A stretch of 64,000 nucleotides of DNA from Suilimivivens aceti (GTDB taxonomy: Bacteria > Bacillota > Clostridia > Lachnospirales > Lachnospiraceae). Positions 8,087-16,413 of this stretch are shown one piece after another. The position numbers and the translations under genes were made by a program. Below the pieces are notes generated by a model that was given only the letters and a program-made list of their open reading frames with translations, was not told where the DNA came from and searched no databases. Each line of letters starts with the position of its first letter. Within the stretch, counting starts at the first letter, position 1. The stretch spans positions 331,457 through 395,456 of the forward strand of contig NZ_JAOQKJ010000001.1 of assembly GCF_025567405.1 (NCBI RefSeq), given 5' to 3'.

Positions 8087-9028
8087 TTATTTCAGAAAAT
8101 CACTGATCTGCCCATAAATGCCCTTGCCATCCAGCTTGTACTTCTCAAGCAGTGCAGAAGCAGATCCTGACTCACCAAAGCAATCCTGCATACCAATCTT
8201 CATTACCGGTACCGGATAGCTCTTGCAGAGTGCATCACAGACAGCGCTGCCAAGTCCGCCGATCACAGAATGCTCTTCCGCAGTCACAACCTTGCCGGTC
8301 TTCTTCGCAGACCTGATGATCAGTTCCTCGTCAAGAGGCTTGATCGTGCAGATATTGATGACCTCTGCGCTGATGCCATCAGCTGCCAGCATCTCTGCTG
8401 CTTCCAGTGCATTACCTACACAGATACCAGTGGCAACGATGGTCAGGTCACTTCCTTCTCTGACTACGGTTCCCTTGCCGATCTCGAATTTGTAATCAGG
8501 CCTGTCATTGATCACCGGACATGCTGCACGTCCAAAGCGGAGATAAACAGGACCTTCATGCTCAACAGCTGCCCTTACTGCTGCCTTGGCTTCAATATCA
8601 TCTGCCGGGCACATAACTACCATTCCGGGAATGGTTCTCATCAGGGCGATATCCTCATTACACTGATGGGTTGCACCATCCTCTCCTACGGTGATCCCTG
8701 CATGGGTTGCACCGATCTTTACATTCAGATGAGGATAGCCGATAGAATTTCTTACCTGCTCAAAGGCTCTGCCTGCCGCAAACATAGCAAAGCTGCTGGC
8801 GAAGGGAATCTTACCCATGGTAGCCAGTCCCGCTGCAATTCCCATCATATTACATTCTGCAATACCACAATCAATATGCCTGTCCGGATACGCTTTCTTA
8901 AATACGCCTGTCTTGGTCGCTGCTGCAAGATCTGCGTCAAGCACAACAAGTTCCGGATATTCTGCTCCCAGCTCTACCAGCGCATTGCCGTAGCTTTCTC
9001 TGGTCGCGATCTTCTTTACCTCTGCCAT
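8087..9028 (-). CDS. Transketolase, C-terminal subunit
   Basis: Carries the pyrimidine-binding and C-terminal domains of transketolase, 313 residues. Visible features are ATRESYGNALVELG, the CGIAECNMMGIAAGLA region that contributes the glutamate activating the TPP aminopyrimidine, the VGEDGATHQ motif, and a C-terminal domain beginning at FEIGKGTVVREGSD. Its start codon overlaps the stop of the N-subunit gene by one base (TAATG), so the two are translationally coupled. The active enzyme should be a heteromer, a split form common in Firmicutes and archaea. It transfers two-carbon units between pentose and triose or tetrose phosphates. Confidence 0.95.
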   Translation of the reverse strand: MAEVKKIATRESYGNALVELGAEYPELVVLDADLAAATKTGVFKKAYPDRHIDCGIAECNMMGIAAGLATMGKIPFASSFAMFAAGRAFEQVRNSIGYPHLNVKIGATHAGITVGEDGATHQCNEDIALMRTIPGMVVMCPADDIEAKAAVRAAVEHEGPVYLRFGRAACPVINDRPDYKFEIGKGTVVREGSDLTIVATGICVGNALEAAEMLAADGISAEVINICTIKPLDEELIIRSAKKTGKVVTAEEHSVIGGLGSAVCDALCKSYPVPVMKIGMQDCFGESGSASALLEKYKLDGKGIYGQISDFLK

Positions 9029-9870
9029 TATGCTTCCTCCTTCTTCAGCTCTTCGCTGATCTTCTCAAGATCTGCCATTGCGATAGCATACTCTTCATCG
9101 TTAGGCGCCTTGCCATGCCAGCCTGCCTGTCCTTCCATGAAGGAAACACCCTTGCCCTTGATGCTGTGAGCAATGATTGCTGTTGGCATACCCTTGGTCT
9201 CTCTTGCTTCCTTGAAGGCCGCGCGAAGGGCATCAAAATCGTGGGCATCCACATTGATCACATGGAAGTTGAAAGCCTTGAACTTTTCATCGATTGGATA
9301 AGGAGAGCATACCTGATCTACTGCTCCGTCGATCTGCAGTCCGTTATTATCTACGATCACTACCAGGTTGTCCAGCTTACGGAATCCGGCAAACATGGAT
9401 GCCTCCCATACCTGTCCCTCCTGGATCTCACCATCTCCAAGGAGTGTATATACTCTGACATCACTCTGATCCAGCTTGGCACCAAGTGCCATTCCTGTTG
9501 CTGCGGAAATACCCTGCCCAAGAGATCCGCTTGACATATCCACACCGGGAATATGCTGCATACAGGGATGTCCCTGCAGATAGGAACCCAGCTTTCTCAG
9601 GGTCTTGAGATCCTCAACCGGGAAATATCCTCTGTGCGCCAGTGCAGAGTAAAGTCCGGGGGCTGTATGTCCCTTGGACAGTACAAACCGGTCTCTGTCT
9701 GCTTTCCCCGGATCAGCAGGATCAATATTCATTTCTTCAAAATACAGATACGTAAAAATATCTGCTGCAGACAGGGATCCACCAGGATGACCTGCCTTTG
9801 CGCTGTGGACAGCCGTTACGATGCCCTTACGCACTTCATTGGCCATTTTCTTTAGCTCCAGATTATTCAT
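9028..9870 (-). CDS. Transketolase, N-terminal (TPP pyrophosphate-binding) subunit
   Basis: The 280-residue TPP-binding half of transketolase. It contains AGHPGGSLSAADIFTYLYF near residue 27, SKGHTAPGLY, the QGHPCMQHIPGVDMSSGSLGQG segment and the TPP/metal motif GDGEIQEGQVWEA with a following NN. It is the first gene of the tkt-tkt-rpe-map operon. The leader holds a reasonable sigma-A promoter. Classical single-chain transketolase is about 660 residues, and the two subunits here sum to 593, as usual for the split type. Confidence 0.95.
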   Translation of the reverse strand: MNNLELKKMANEVRKGIVTAVHSAKAGHPGGSLSAADIFTYLYFEEMNIDPADPGKADRDRFVLSKGHTAPGLYSALAHRGYFPVEDLKTLRKLGSYLQGHPCMQHIPGVDMSSGSLGQGISAATGMALGAKLDQSDVRVYTLLGDGEIQEGQVWEASMFAGFRKLDNLVVIVDNNGLQIDGAVDQVCSPYPIDEKFKAFNFHVINVDAHDFDALRAAFKEARETKGMPTAIIAHSIKGKGVSFMEGQAGWHGKAPNDEEYAIAMADLEKISEELKKEEA

Positions 9871-9914
9871 GCTTACCTCCGTTTACCCGAAAAAACATTT
9901 TTTTAACCTTTTTT

Positions 9915-9943
9915 ATTCTATCATATTGCCATACTTCCGTCTA
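9915..9943 (-). promoter_or_regulatory. Promoter of the transketolase-rpe-map operon
   Basis: TAGACG (9938-9943) and TAGAAT (9915-9920) on the minus strand with a 17-base spacer, about 45 bases upstream of the first start codon. The -35 is only a fair match. The rest of this 176-base divergent gap holds a TATAAT at 10012-10017 that may serve the plus-strand gene. Confidence 0.45.
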
Positions 9944-10046
9944 CGTTAATTGTTGCTCTGATTTTCCCATTAACAGGGCATTTTTACAGCATTTTCCCTT
10001 ACCGCACCGCATATAATGGATAGAAGTCCTCTTTAGGGAGTTTTCC

Positions 10047-11870
10047 TTGAAATATCATTTCTTCCGTCAAAAAAAATATCTTGTTCCCGTTATGCTCCTC
10101 CTGCTCGTACTCCTTGCCGGCAGCTTTTTGGTTTTCCGCAGTGATTCCCTTCTTTTCCGTCTGTATTCATCAAAGCTGTTTCATACGGAGCTGTCCGGCA
10201 ACACTCTTACTCTTCATTACCTGATCGCTGATCCTTCCACCTATGGTTTTAATGAAGATCCCGTTCTTCCTGTTTACACCGGTGCAGAAGAAGACCGGGA
10301 AAAGGAGACTACCTCCCTGAAAAATGCACTGTCCGTGCTTTCCAGGATCTCAACGGACCACCTCTCTTCCGAGGATGCCTATACCTGTCTGCTGACAGAA
10401 CGCTATCTGCAGTCCCAGCTGAAAGCCACCGCCTTCCCTTATTATCCGGAGCCCTTTTCCCCTGGAAGCGGGATCCAGAACAGCTTTCCTTCCCTTCTTG
10501 CCGACTATGCCTTCCGCAGCAGAAAGGATGTGGAGGATTATCTTTCCCTGCTGGAACAGTCCGGTGATTACCTTGACGGTCTCCTTCTCTATGAAAAGGA
10601 GAAAGCAGAAGCCGGTCTGTTCATGTCACATGCAGCCGCAGATAAGGTCATAAAGCAGTGCAGTACCATTCTTCCGGAAGATGCCCTCGATGGCTCTCAT
10701 TTTCTTCAGAAGACATTTGAAGAAAAGGTTTCCCTTCTCGTAAAAGATGGCAGTATAAGTGAAGAAGACGGGAAAGTGTTCTGTGCCAGAAATGACAGCC
10801 TGCTCCAGTCCGTCCTTGCCCCCGCCTACGTGAAAATGGCTGACACCTTTACTTCCTTCCGGAAATATGGCCACACACCAGCCGGACTGTCCAGCCTTCC
10901 TGACGGAAAAGCTTACTATGAGTATCTTCTTTCTGCCACTACAGGCAGTAACCGTCCCATATCCGAAACCAAGCTTCTTCTCTACGAAGACTATGAGAAT
11001 AATTATAATGCCCTGATTTCACTCCTTACAAAATATCCTGAGATCGGTGACAGTGAGCTGACTGCTTCCCTGGATCTTTCCCTGTCCTCCGCCTCCGGTG
11101 CCCTAAAGCAGCTCCATGAACGGATCCAGAAGGATTTTCCTGTCCCCTGTGCTTCCGATCCACTCTCTCCTGTATCTGTCGTACTGAAAACGGTTCCTTC
11201 CTCCATGGAGGAATACACCAGCCCTGCCTACTACCTGATCTCCCCGATTGATGACTGGAGCACTCAGACGATCTGTCTGAACAGAAGCAATTTCCATGAT
11301 AACCTGTCCCTTTACACCACCCTGGCCCATGAAGGCTATCCCGGGCATCTCTACCAGACTATTTACAGCAGACAGTATCTTGGAAAAATGGAAACACCGG
11401 CTCTCCGGTATCTTCTCCACTACGGCGGCTACACCGAGGGCTGGGCCTACTATGCGGAAAATCTCTCTTATGACTATGCCAGGGAAATGGCTGTGCACAA
11501 TCCCCATGCTGCCGCTTACTACGAGGCCTGCCGGTTAAACCGTAATCTCCACCTCGGACTCTACTCGCTTCTTGATATCGCTATCCATTACGATGGAGCT
11601 TCGAAAGAGCAGGTTGCCGGGATCCTTAAGACCATCGGCATCACTGATCCTTCTTCTGTAGATTCCGTTTATGCTTATCTGACAGAGGAGCCCTGCAGCT
11701 ATCCCAAATACTATGTGGGCTATCTGGAAATCCTGAAGCTGAAGGAAGAAGCCATGGTGCTGTGGGAAAAGGACTTCTCCCTGTACCGGTTCCACCAGTT
11801 CCTGTTGGAAAAGGGGCCTGCAGACTTCCAGTCACTGAGGGAGATGCTGCCCCTGTATGCTGCCTCCTGA
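10047..11870 (+). CDS. Membrane-anchored DUF885 family protein (putative zinc hydrolase)
   Basis: A 607-residue DUF885 protein. The start is TTG 10047 with AGGGAG six bases upstream. The N-terminus, KYLVPVMLLLLVLLAGSFLVF, is a single membrane segment or uncleaved signal, so the bulk should lie outside the membrane. The family hallmark HEGYPGH (His428, Glu429, His434) is present, a gluzincin-like metal site, followed by GYTEGWAYYAE, whose Glu is the usual third ligand region. Members are suggested to be peptidases or carboxypeptidase-like hydrolases, but the substrate here is unknown. It stands alone, divergent from the transketolase operon and convergent with the nuclease gene. Confidence 0.85.
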   Translation: MKYHFFRQKKYLVPVMLLLLVLLAGSFLVFRSDSLLFRLYSSKLFHTELSGNTLTLHYLIADPSTYGFNEDPVLPVYTGAEEDREKETTSLKNALSVLSRISTDHLSSEDAYTCLLTERYLQSQLKATAFPYYPEPFSPGSGIQNSFPSLLADYAFRSRKDVEDYLSLLEQSGDYLDGLLLYEKEKAEAGLFMSHAAADKVIKQCSTILPEDALDGSHFLQKTFEEKVSLLVKDGSISEEDGKVFCARNDSLLQSVLAPAYVKMADTFTSFRKYGHTPAGLSSLPDGKAYYEYLLSATTGSNRPISETKLLLYEDYENNYNALISLLTKYPEIGDSELTASLDLSLSSASGALKQLHERIQKDFPVPCASDPLSPVSVVLKTVPSSMEEYTSPAYYLISPIDDWSTQTICLNRSNFHDNLSLYTTLAHEGYPGHLYQTIYSRQYLGKMETPALRYLLHYGGYTEGWAYYAENLSYDYAREMAVHNPHAAAYYEACRLNRNLHLGLYSLLDIAIHYDGASKEQVAGILKTIGITDPSSVDSVYAYLTEEPCSYPKYYVGYLEILKLKEEAMVLWEKDFSLYRFHQFLLEKGPADFQSLREMLPLYAAS

Positions 11871-11931
11871 CTTTTGCAAAAAAGTCACCACGCCGCATAT
11901 GACTGCAGCTGCACGGTGCAGGCTGCCGGAC

Positions 11932-12396
11932 TCAGTTTTCCTCCAGCATACCTTCGATATAACCGCCATCCCACAGCAGGATCTTCAGCTTCTTCGCCGC
12001 CTCTACCGCCGGTGTCGTGAAGTACTGATTGGTCATGACTGCCCCGACCATCCGGTCATAATAATCTCTTCCCGCATAGGCCTCCTGGATGGCCTTGACC
12101 CCTACCGGTGCCGTATAACGCTTGCACTGGATCGCATAGGTCACCCCATCCTTCTGCGCCAGAATATCAATGCCATAATCTCCGCTCCCCTTCGTCACCT
12201 CAACCTCGGTAAAGCCCCTGTCAGCCAGAAGGTCTGCGCAGAAATATTCAAATTCATGTCCCTCCATGTCCTCAAAGACATCCGGGGACTTTTTCTTTCT
12301 TTTCACAAAAAACACCAGAAGCACGATCAGCAATATGATCCCGGCTCCGGCACCCGCTATCCACAGCATTCCATTTATTGTCGCCATGTTGTCCAC
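11932..12396 (-). CDS. Membrane-anchored Mrr-type restriction endonuclease-like protein
   Basis: About 154 residues. A transmembrane helix near the N-terminus (WIAGAGAGIILLIVLLVFFV) is followed by a basic KRKKK stop and then a PD-(D/E)XK nuclease domain. The catalytic pattern is GSGDYGIDIL followed by YAIQCKRY (Asp ... Gln-x-Lys), as in Mrr_cat. The start is taken as GTG 12396 because GGAGG lies seven bases before it; ATG 12387 is 16 bases from the same site. No methylase or specificity gene is nearby, so it is unlikely to be a classical restriction system. Proteins with this arrangement are common in clostridia and have no clear function. Confidence 0.8.
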   Translation of the reverse strand: MDNMATINGMLWIAGAGAGIILLIVLLVFFVKRKKKSPDVFEDMEGHEFEYFCADLLADRGFTEVEVTKGSGDYGIDILAQKDGVTYAIQCKRYTAPVGVKAIQEAYAGRDYYDRMVGAVMTNQYFTTPAVEAAKKLKILLWDGGYIEGMLEEN

Positions 12397-12410
12397 ATCC
12401 TTTCCTCCAA

Positions 12411-12439
12411 TTGACAAAACAGCCAAACCGCCTTACAAT
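12411..12439 (+). promoter_or_regulatory. Strong sigma-A-like promoter of the AEC transporter gene
   Basis: TTGACA (12411-12416), 17-base spacer, TACAAT (12434-12439) on the plus strand, 54 bases before the AEC start codon and its AAAGGAG site. Confidence 0.75.
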
Positions 12440-12492
12440 CGTTTCAGCTTCGACAATACAGCTGCGCAAAGAAGCAATATAAAGGAGTACTT

Positions 12493-13440
12493 ATGGAAAA
12501 TCTGATATTCAGTCTGAATGCAACTATCCCTATTTTTCTGCTTATGGTCTTTGGCTACATCCTGCAGCAGATCCACTTTCTGGATGCCTCCTTCGTAAAG
12601 ACCTTAAACTCCTTCAACTTCAAGGTGACGCTTCCCTTCCTGCTCTTCCGCGATATCGCTTCCTCGGATTTCTCTGAGGTCTGGGATACCCGTTATGTCC
12701 TGTTCTGCTTCTTCACCACCTTATTCTGTATTGCCTTTACCTGGATTATAACAGCTTGCCTGTCCCGTAGAAAGGACTTGGTTGGAGAATTTGTACAGGC
12801 TTCCTACCGGAGCAGTGCCGCTGTCCTTGGAATCGCCTTTATCCAGAATATCTACGGAGATGCCAAAATGGCTCCACTTATGATCATCGGCACGGTGCCT
12901 CTTTATAATGTAGCTGCAGTTATCATTCTTTCCCTGACTGCAGAAGGAAATGGCGGCTTATCCCCTGCCGCCCTGAAGAAGTCACTGAAGGGCATCCTGA
13001 CAAATCCCATTATCCTCGGCATTGCCGCCGGCATGATCTTTTCCCTGCTTCCCATCTCCATGCCAGTGATCGCAGAAAAGACCGTAAATAATATCGCTGT
13101 TCTGGCAACACCGCTTGCCCTGATCGGCCTTGGTGCCGGCTTTGAGGGCAAAAAAGCGCTGGCTGAAATTAAGCCAACGCTGATCTGTTCTGCTATGAAA
13201 TTATTACTCTGGCCGATCATCTTTCTTCCGATCGCCGCCTATATGGGCTTCACCAGTGAAAAGCTTGTGGGTATCCTTGTGATGCTCGGCTCCCCCACTA
13301 CCGTAAGCTGCTACATCATGTCCAAAAATATGGGACATGAGGGAGTCCTGACCTCCAGTGTAGTGGTCACCACAACCTTTTTCAGCTCCGTGACCCTGAC
13401 ACTGTTTCTGTATCTCATCAAGAGTTTGGGGCTGATCTGA
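12493..13440 (+). CDS. AEC (auxin efflux carrier) family transporter
   Basis: A 315-residue inner-membrane carrier with about ten hydrophobic helices in the two five-helix halves typical of AEC proteins. The first half begins NATIPIFLLMVFGYILQQI, and a conserved LPFLLFRDIA segment follows. The second half contains NPIILGIAAGMIFSLLPISMP and TPLALIGLGAGFEGKKA. Bacterial members often export or exchange small organic acids such as malate or malonate, but nothing in the sequence fixes the substrate. It is monocistronic behind a near-consensus promoter, and no regulator is adjacent. Confidence 0.88.
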   Translation: MENLIFSLNATIPIFLLMVFGYILQQIHFLDASFVKTLNSFNFKVTLPFLLFRDIASSDFSEVWDTRYVLFCFFTTLFCIAFTWIITACLSRRKDLVGEFVQASYRSSAAVLGIAFIQNIYGDAKMAPLMIIGTVPLYNVAAVIILSLTAEGNGGLSPAALKKSLKGILTNPIILGIAAGMIFSLLPISMPVIAEKTVNNIAVLATPLALIGLGAGFEGKKALAEIKPTLICSAMKLLLWPIIFLPIAAYMGFTSEKLVGILVMLGSPTTVSCYIMSKNMGHEGVLTSSVVVTTTFFSSVTLTLFLYLIKSLGLI

Positions 13441-13475
13441 TCCGATATTTTACCAGATCTTTTCTGGTTCCATTA

Positions 13476-13817
13476 TCATGCTGCTCCAAACAATACCACT
13501 CCTTCCCTTTTCACATTGGAGTAAAAAGGATAATTCTGTATCCACTTCAGAAAGTGACCTTCATTCTTTACGATAGGCTTTATATCCAGATCATTATCCA
13601 TGTTAAAGTCAAAAGTCAGATCAGAAAGTTTTCTCTGATATTCCTTGATTTCCATATCTGTAAGATCTACCAGTATCATCACATCCACATCAGAATCTTC
13701 CCGGTAATCTCCCCTTGCATAGGAGCCATATAAAATAACCTGACGCAGACTGCCGCCAAAAAGGTTTTTCACTTCTCCAATATAGCGTTCCAACAGATTG
13801 CTCATAACATCGGGCAT
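13476..13817 (-). CDS. Orphan nucleotidyltransferase domain protein (MNT-like)
   Basis: A 113-residue minimal nucleotidyltransferase of the pol-beta fold. The motif GSYARGDYREDSDVDVMI holds the GSxxRG signature and the DxD metal-binding pair. Such proteins usually pair with a HEPN-domain partner as a toxin-antitoxin system (MNT AMPylates HEPN). No HEPN gene lies on either side, so it is an orphan here. Start ATG 13817 has AGGAG eight bases upstream. It runs convergent to the AEC gene. The upstream flank holds a decayed DUF4143 ATPase fragment, so the area looks like a place where accessory genes come and go. Confidence 0.85.
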   Translation of the reverse strand: MPDVMSNLLERYIGEVKNLFGGSLRQVILYGSYARGDYREDSDVDVMILVDLTDMEIKEYQRKLSDLTFDFNMDNDLDIKPIVKNEGHFLKWIQNYPFYSNVKREGVVLFGAA

Positions 13818-13973
13818 AACAGAGTCTCCTTTCTGCTTTTACTACTTTATGTTTTATTAAATTTCGGATCCATGTGCATTTATCTATGATTTTTAATGTT
13901 GTCTAGGTGCAAATAACTTTCCATTTTACTTAATAATTGGTGTAAATTATGATACAATACATATATTATATGA

Positions 13974-14113
13974 TATCCGCTTGATGTAAAAAAAGGCCGG
14001 GGCACGCTTAACTCTCTTGAAAAATTTTCAAGCCATAATAAGTTTGAATACGCTATTAAGGTTTCAAAAAACAATTACGGTTATAATCCCGAACAAAGCC
14101 TTTATCATCCACT
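13974..14113 (+). pseudogene. Relic of a DUF4143 ATP-binding protein (C-terminal fragment)
   Basis: Plus-strand frame 13974-14113 reads YPLDVKKGRGTLNSLEKF, then SSHNKFEYAIKVSKNNYG and YNPEQSLYHP. This matches what I know of the C-terminal PD-(D/E)XK-like part of DUF4143 ATPases (usually E/DVKKGRG ... YAIKVS.NNYGYN ... IPFY). A stop lies directly upstream (13971-13973), no ATG is available, and beyond about 14113 the frame runs into the antisense of spmB. Only about 45 codons of a protein of about 400 residues remain, so this is debris of a lost gene. Confidence 0.65.
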
Positions 14114-14638
14114 GATTACCCCTGCGATCACCACACTGGCTATGATCCCGGAAATCGTGGCAAGCAGTGCTCCCGGCAGCGTATATCTGGTCTTCGTGAC
14201 CTTCGCCGCCAGGAAATAAACGCTCATTGTATAAAAAATCGTTTCCGTACAGCTCATCATGATCGAAGTGACAAGCCCGATATAGGAATCTGTCCCGTAA
14301 TTCTTGAAAATATCCAGCACCAGCCCGGTAGCGGCCGAAGAAGAAAACATCCTGATAAAGGAAAGCGGCAGGAGCTGTGCCGGAAAGTGCAGATATTCTG
14401 AGACCGGCAGGAACAGCTCCTCCAGGAAATCAAGAAAGCCGGAAGATCGGAGTACTCCCACTGCGATCATCAGTGCCACCAGTGTCGGCATGATCCCCAC
14501 CACAGTTTTCAGCCCTTCCTTCGCCCCTTTTACAAAATCCTCATATATCTTACAGTGACTGGCAAGTCCGTAAGCAATAATATAAAAGACCAGCGCCGGG
14601 ATGATCATATTCGACAGATTGGTAAGCACAAATGCCAT
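14105..14638 (-). CDS. spmB: Spore maturation protein B (nucleoside-recognition family)
   Basis: A 177-residue membrane protein, close to Bacillus SpmB (178). It contains the Gate/nucleoside-recognition region: GLKTVVGIMPTLVALMIAVGVLRSSG, LLPLSFIRMFSSSAATG and SCTETIFYTMSVYF. In Bacillus SpmA and SpmB are needed for spore core dehydration; the mechanism is not settled. Here spmA is not adjacent: the upstream gene is a radical SAM protein 49 bases away and the downstream side is accessory DNA. AGGAG precedes the start. Presence of the gene supports a spore-forming lineage. Confidence 0.85.
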   Translation of the reverse strand: MAFVLTNLSNMIIPALVFYIIAYGLASHCKIYEDFVKGAKEGLKTVVGIMPTLVALMIAVGVLRSSGFLDFLEELFLPVSEYLHFPAQLLPLSFIRMFSSSAATGLVLDIFKNYGTDSYIGLVTSIMMSCTETIFYTMSVYFLAAKVTKTRYTLPGALLATISGIIASVVIAGVISG

Positions 14639-14687
14639 ATAAAGGCTCCTGATAGGCTGATTCCTTATCAGTATATGCCGGGTTCCT

Positions 14688-16412
14688 TCAGATCAGCACC
14701 GTTCTGGCATCTCCGGTGAGCGGATTTCGTTTCTCATAATCAAACAGCAGGAAGCCCGGCTTCTCCCACCTTTCGCAGATCTTCTCCGGACAGTTCTCCC
14801 ACACCGGATAAAAGAAAGCTTCCATATGGGTCATTTTCATCACCTGTTTAGCATGATAGCCCTCATATCCCGTAAGGATCTCCGGCTCCTTCTCTTCCTT
14901 TTCATAGAAATCCGCCATTTCCCTGTAATAACAGGTCTGATCAGCCGCAAAGGAGGGCCTGCTCTTGGCATTTTCCCGAAGATAATAATCACAGGTCAGA
15001 AGCTCTGTATAAAGGTCTGCTTTTTCCGGCTCCCTTTCCATGGCAAAATCAAGAAGCACCTGATAGCGGTAGCTCCTTGCCGGTGTATTAATAAAATAGC
15101 CCTTTTCCTCGTAGTAATCTGCGAGCCTGGAATACATCTGAAAGGGTCCTGAAAAAGCCTGTTCCAGCACCAGCAGTGTTTTCCGGAACTGATTGGAATT
15201 GTAATAAAGCTCTACCATTTCCTCGATCCGTTTGAGCCGCAGGATCGCGTCAAAGCTGAGCCACTTCGTATAAAGCACCTCATAAGGCGGTGTACTCTGA
15301 TAGACGATCCCGTACTGCTCCGTCATGTGATACATGGGCGAGCCCTTCAGCACCTTCAGGAATCCAAGCTGAAGCTGCTCCGGCTTCATGGCATAGACCT
15401 CATCAAAAGAGCGCCCAAAGCTTTCATAATCTTCATAGGGCAGTCCGGCGATCAGATCCAGATGGATATGGATATTGTAAGGCTCCCGGAGCCTTGCGAC
15501 CACTCCGGCGATATGTCTCGTATCCGCATACCTGTTGATCTCATGAAGTGTCTTATCATTAGTCGTCTGAATACCGATCTCAAGCTGCACAAGCCCTGGC
15601 CGCATCGCAGCAAGTGCTGCAAGCTGCTCTTCATTCATGATATCTGCAGCCACCTCAAAGTGGAAATTTGTGACACCATTGTCATGTTCCCTGATATAAT
15701 TCCAGATGAAAAGGGCATGCTCCCGGTTACAGTTAAAGGTTCTGTCCACAAACTTTACCTGCGGTACCTTCTTTGCAAGAAAATAAGAAAGCTCCTGCTC
15801 CACTTTTTCATGACTCCTGAGGCGCACCTTTCTTTCTATGGAAGAAAGACAGTAGGTACACCGGAACGGACAGCCTCTTGAGGTTTCATAATACAGGATC
15901 CTGTTCTCATATTCCTGCAGATCAGTATACAAAAAAGGAAGCTCATCCATCGACAGCTCCCTTCTGCTTCCTGTAAATCCGTCTGGCAGAAGTAATCCCT
16001 TTACTCCATGATAATCCTTCTCATCCCTGTAGCAGGAAAGCAGCTCACGGAAGGTTTCCTCTCCTTCTCCTGTCATGATCCCTGTCACATAAGGAAACTG
16101 CGCAAGCACTTCATCTCCCTCAAAAGAAACCTCCGGTCCTCCAAGCCAGATATCCCGGCCGGGCAGTACCTTGTGGATCTCCGGTAAAAGCTCCTGCACC
16201 ATCCTGAAATTCCAGATATAGCAGGAGATGCCGACCGCATCCGGCCTTCTCCTGTAAATATCGGAAAGGATCTGCTCCTTCAGATGATTGATCGTATACT
16301 CCGCCAGTTCAACGGTATTTTGATATTCCTCCCCTGCATACAGCTTCAGATAATGAATCGCAGGGTTGGAATGGATATATTTGGAATTAATTCCAACCAG
16401 TAAAAATTTCAT
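14688..16412 (-). CDS. B12-binding domain radical SAM protein (DUF4080 family)
   Basis: About 574 residues from ATG 16412. The order is: an N-terminal cobalamin-binding Rossmann domain (residues 1-125, starting MKFLLVGINSKYIHSNPAIH), a radical SAM core with the [4Fe-4S] ligands Cys181, Cys185 and Cys188 (CPFRCTYC), and a C-terminal DUF4080 region from about residue 370. Class B radical SAM enzymes of this type often methylate unreactive carbons, but the substrate of the DUF4080 group is not known to me. The frame extends upstream inside galT; 16412 was chosen because the conserved fold begins there, one base after the galT stop. It is likely the last gene of the galK-galT transcript, possibly only by position. 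Confidence 0.85.
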   Translation of the reverse strand: MKFLLVGINSKYIHSNPAIHYLKLYAGEEYQNTVELAEYTINHLKEQILSDIYRRRPDAVGISCYIWNFRMVQELLPEIHKVLPGRDIWLGGPEVSFEGDEVLAQFPYVTGIMTGEGEETFRELLSCYRDEKDYHGVKGLLLPDGFTGSRRELSMDELPFLYTDLQEYENRILYYETSRGCPFRCTYCLSSIERKVRLRSHEKVEQELSYFLAKKVPQVKFVDRTFNCNREHALFIWNYIREHDNGVTNFHFEVAADIMNEEQLAALAAMRPGLVQLEIGIQTTNDKTLHEINRYADTRHIAGVVARLREPYNIHIHLDLIAGLPYEDYESFGRSFDEVYAMKPEQLQLGFLKVLKGSPMYHMTEQYGIVYQSTPPYEVLYTKWLSFDAILRLKRIEEMVELYYNSNQFRKTLLVLEQAFSGPFQMYSRLADYYEEKGYFINTPARSYRYQVLLDFAMEREPEKADLYTELLTCDYYLRENAKSRPSFAADQTCYYREMADFYEKEEKEPEILTGYEGYHAKQVMKMTHMEAFFYPVWENCPEKICERWEKPGFLLFDYEKRNPLTGDARTVLI

Positions 16413-16413
16413 A

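Noticed and set aside
13441..13475. Terminator hairpin ACCAGA/TCTGGT after the AEC gene
   Set aside because: The stem is 6 bp and no T-tract follows. The short convergent gap may hold a terminator but this is too weak to call.
13880..14074. Minus-strand 64-codon frame near the nucleotidyltransferase, a possible HEPN partner
   Set aside because: It has no HEPN motif or ribosome site, and the opposite strand carries a better-supported DUF4143 relic.
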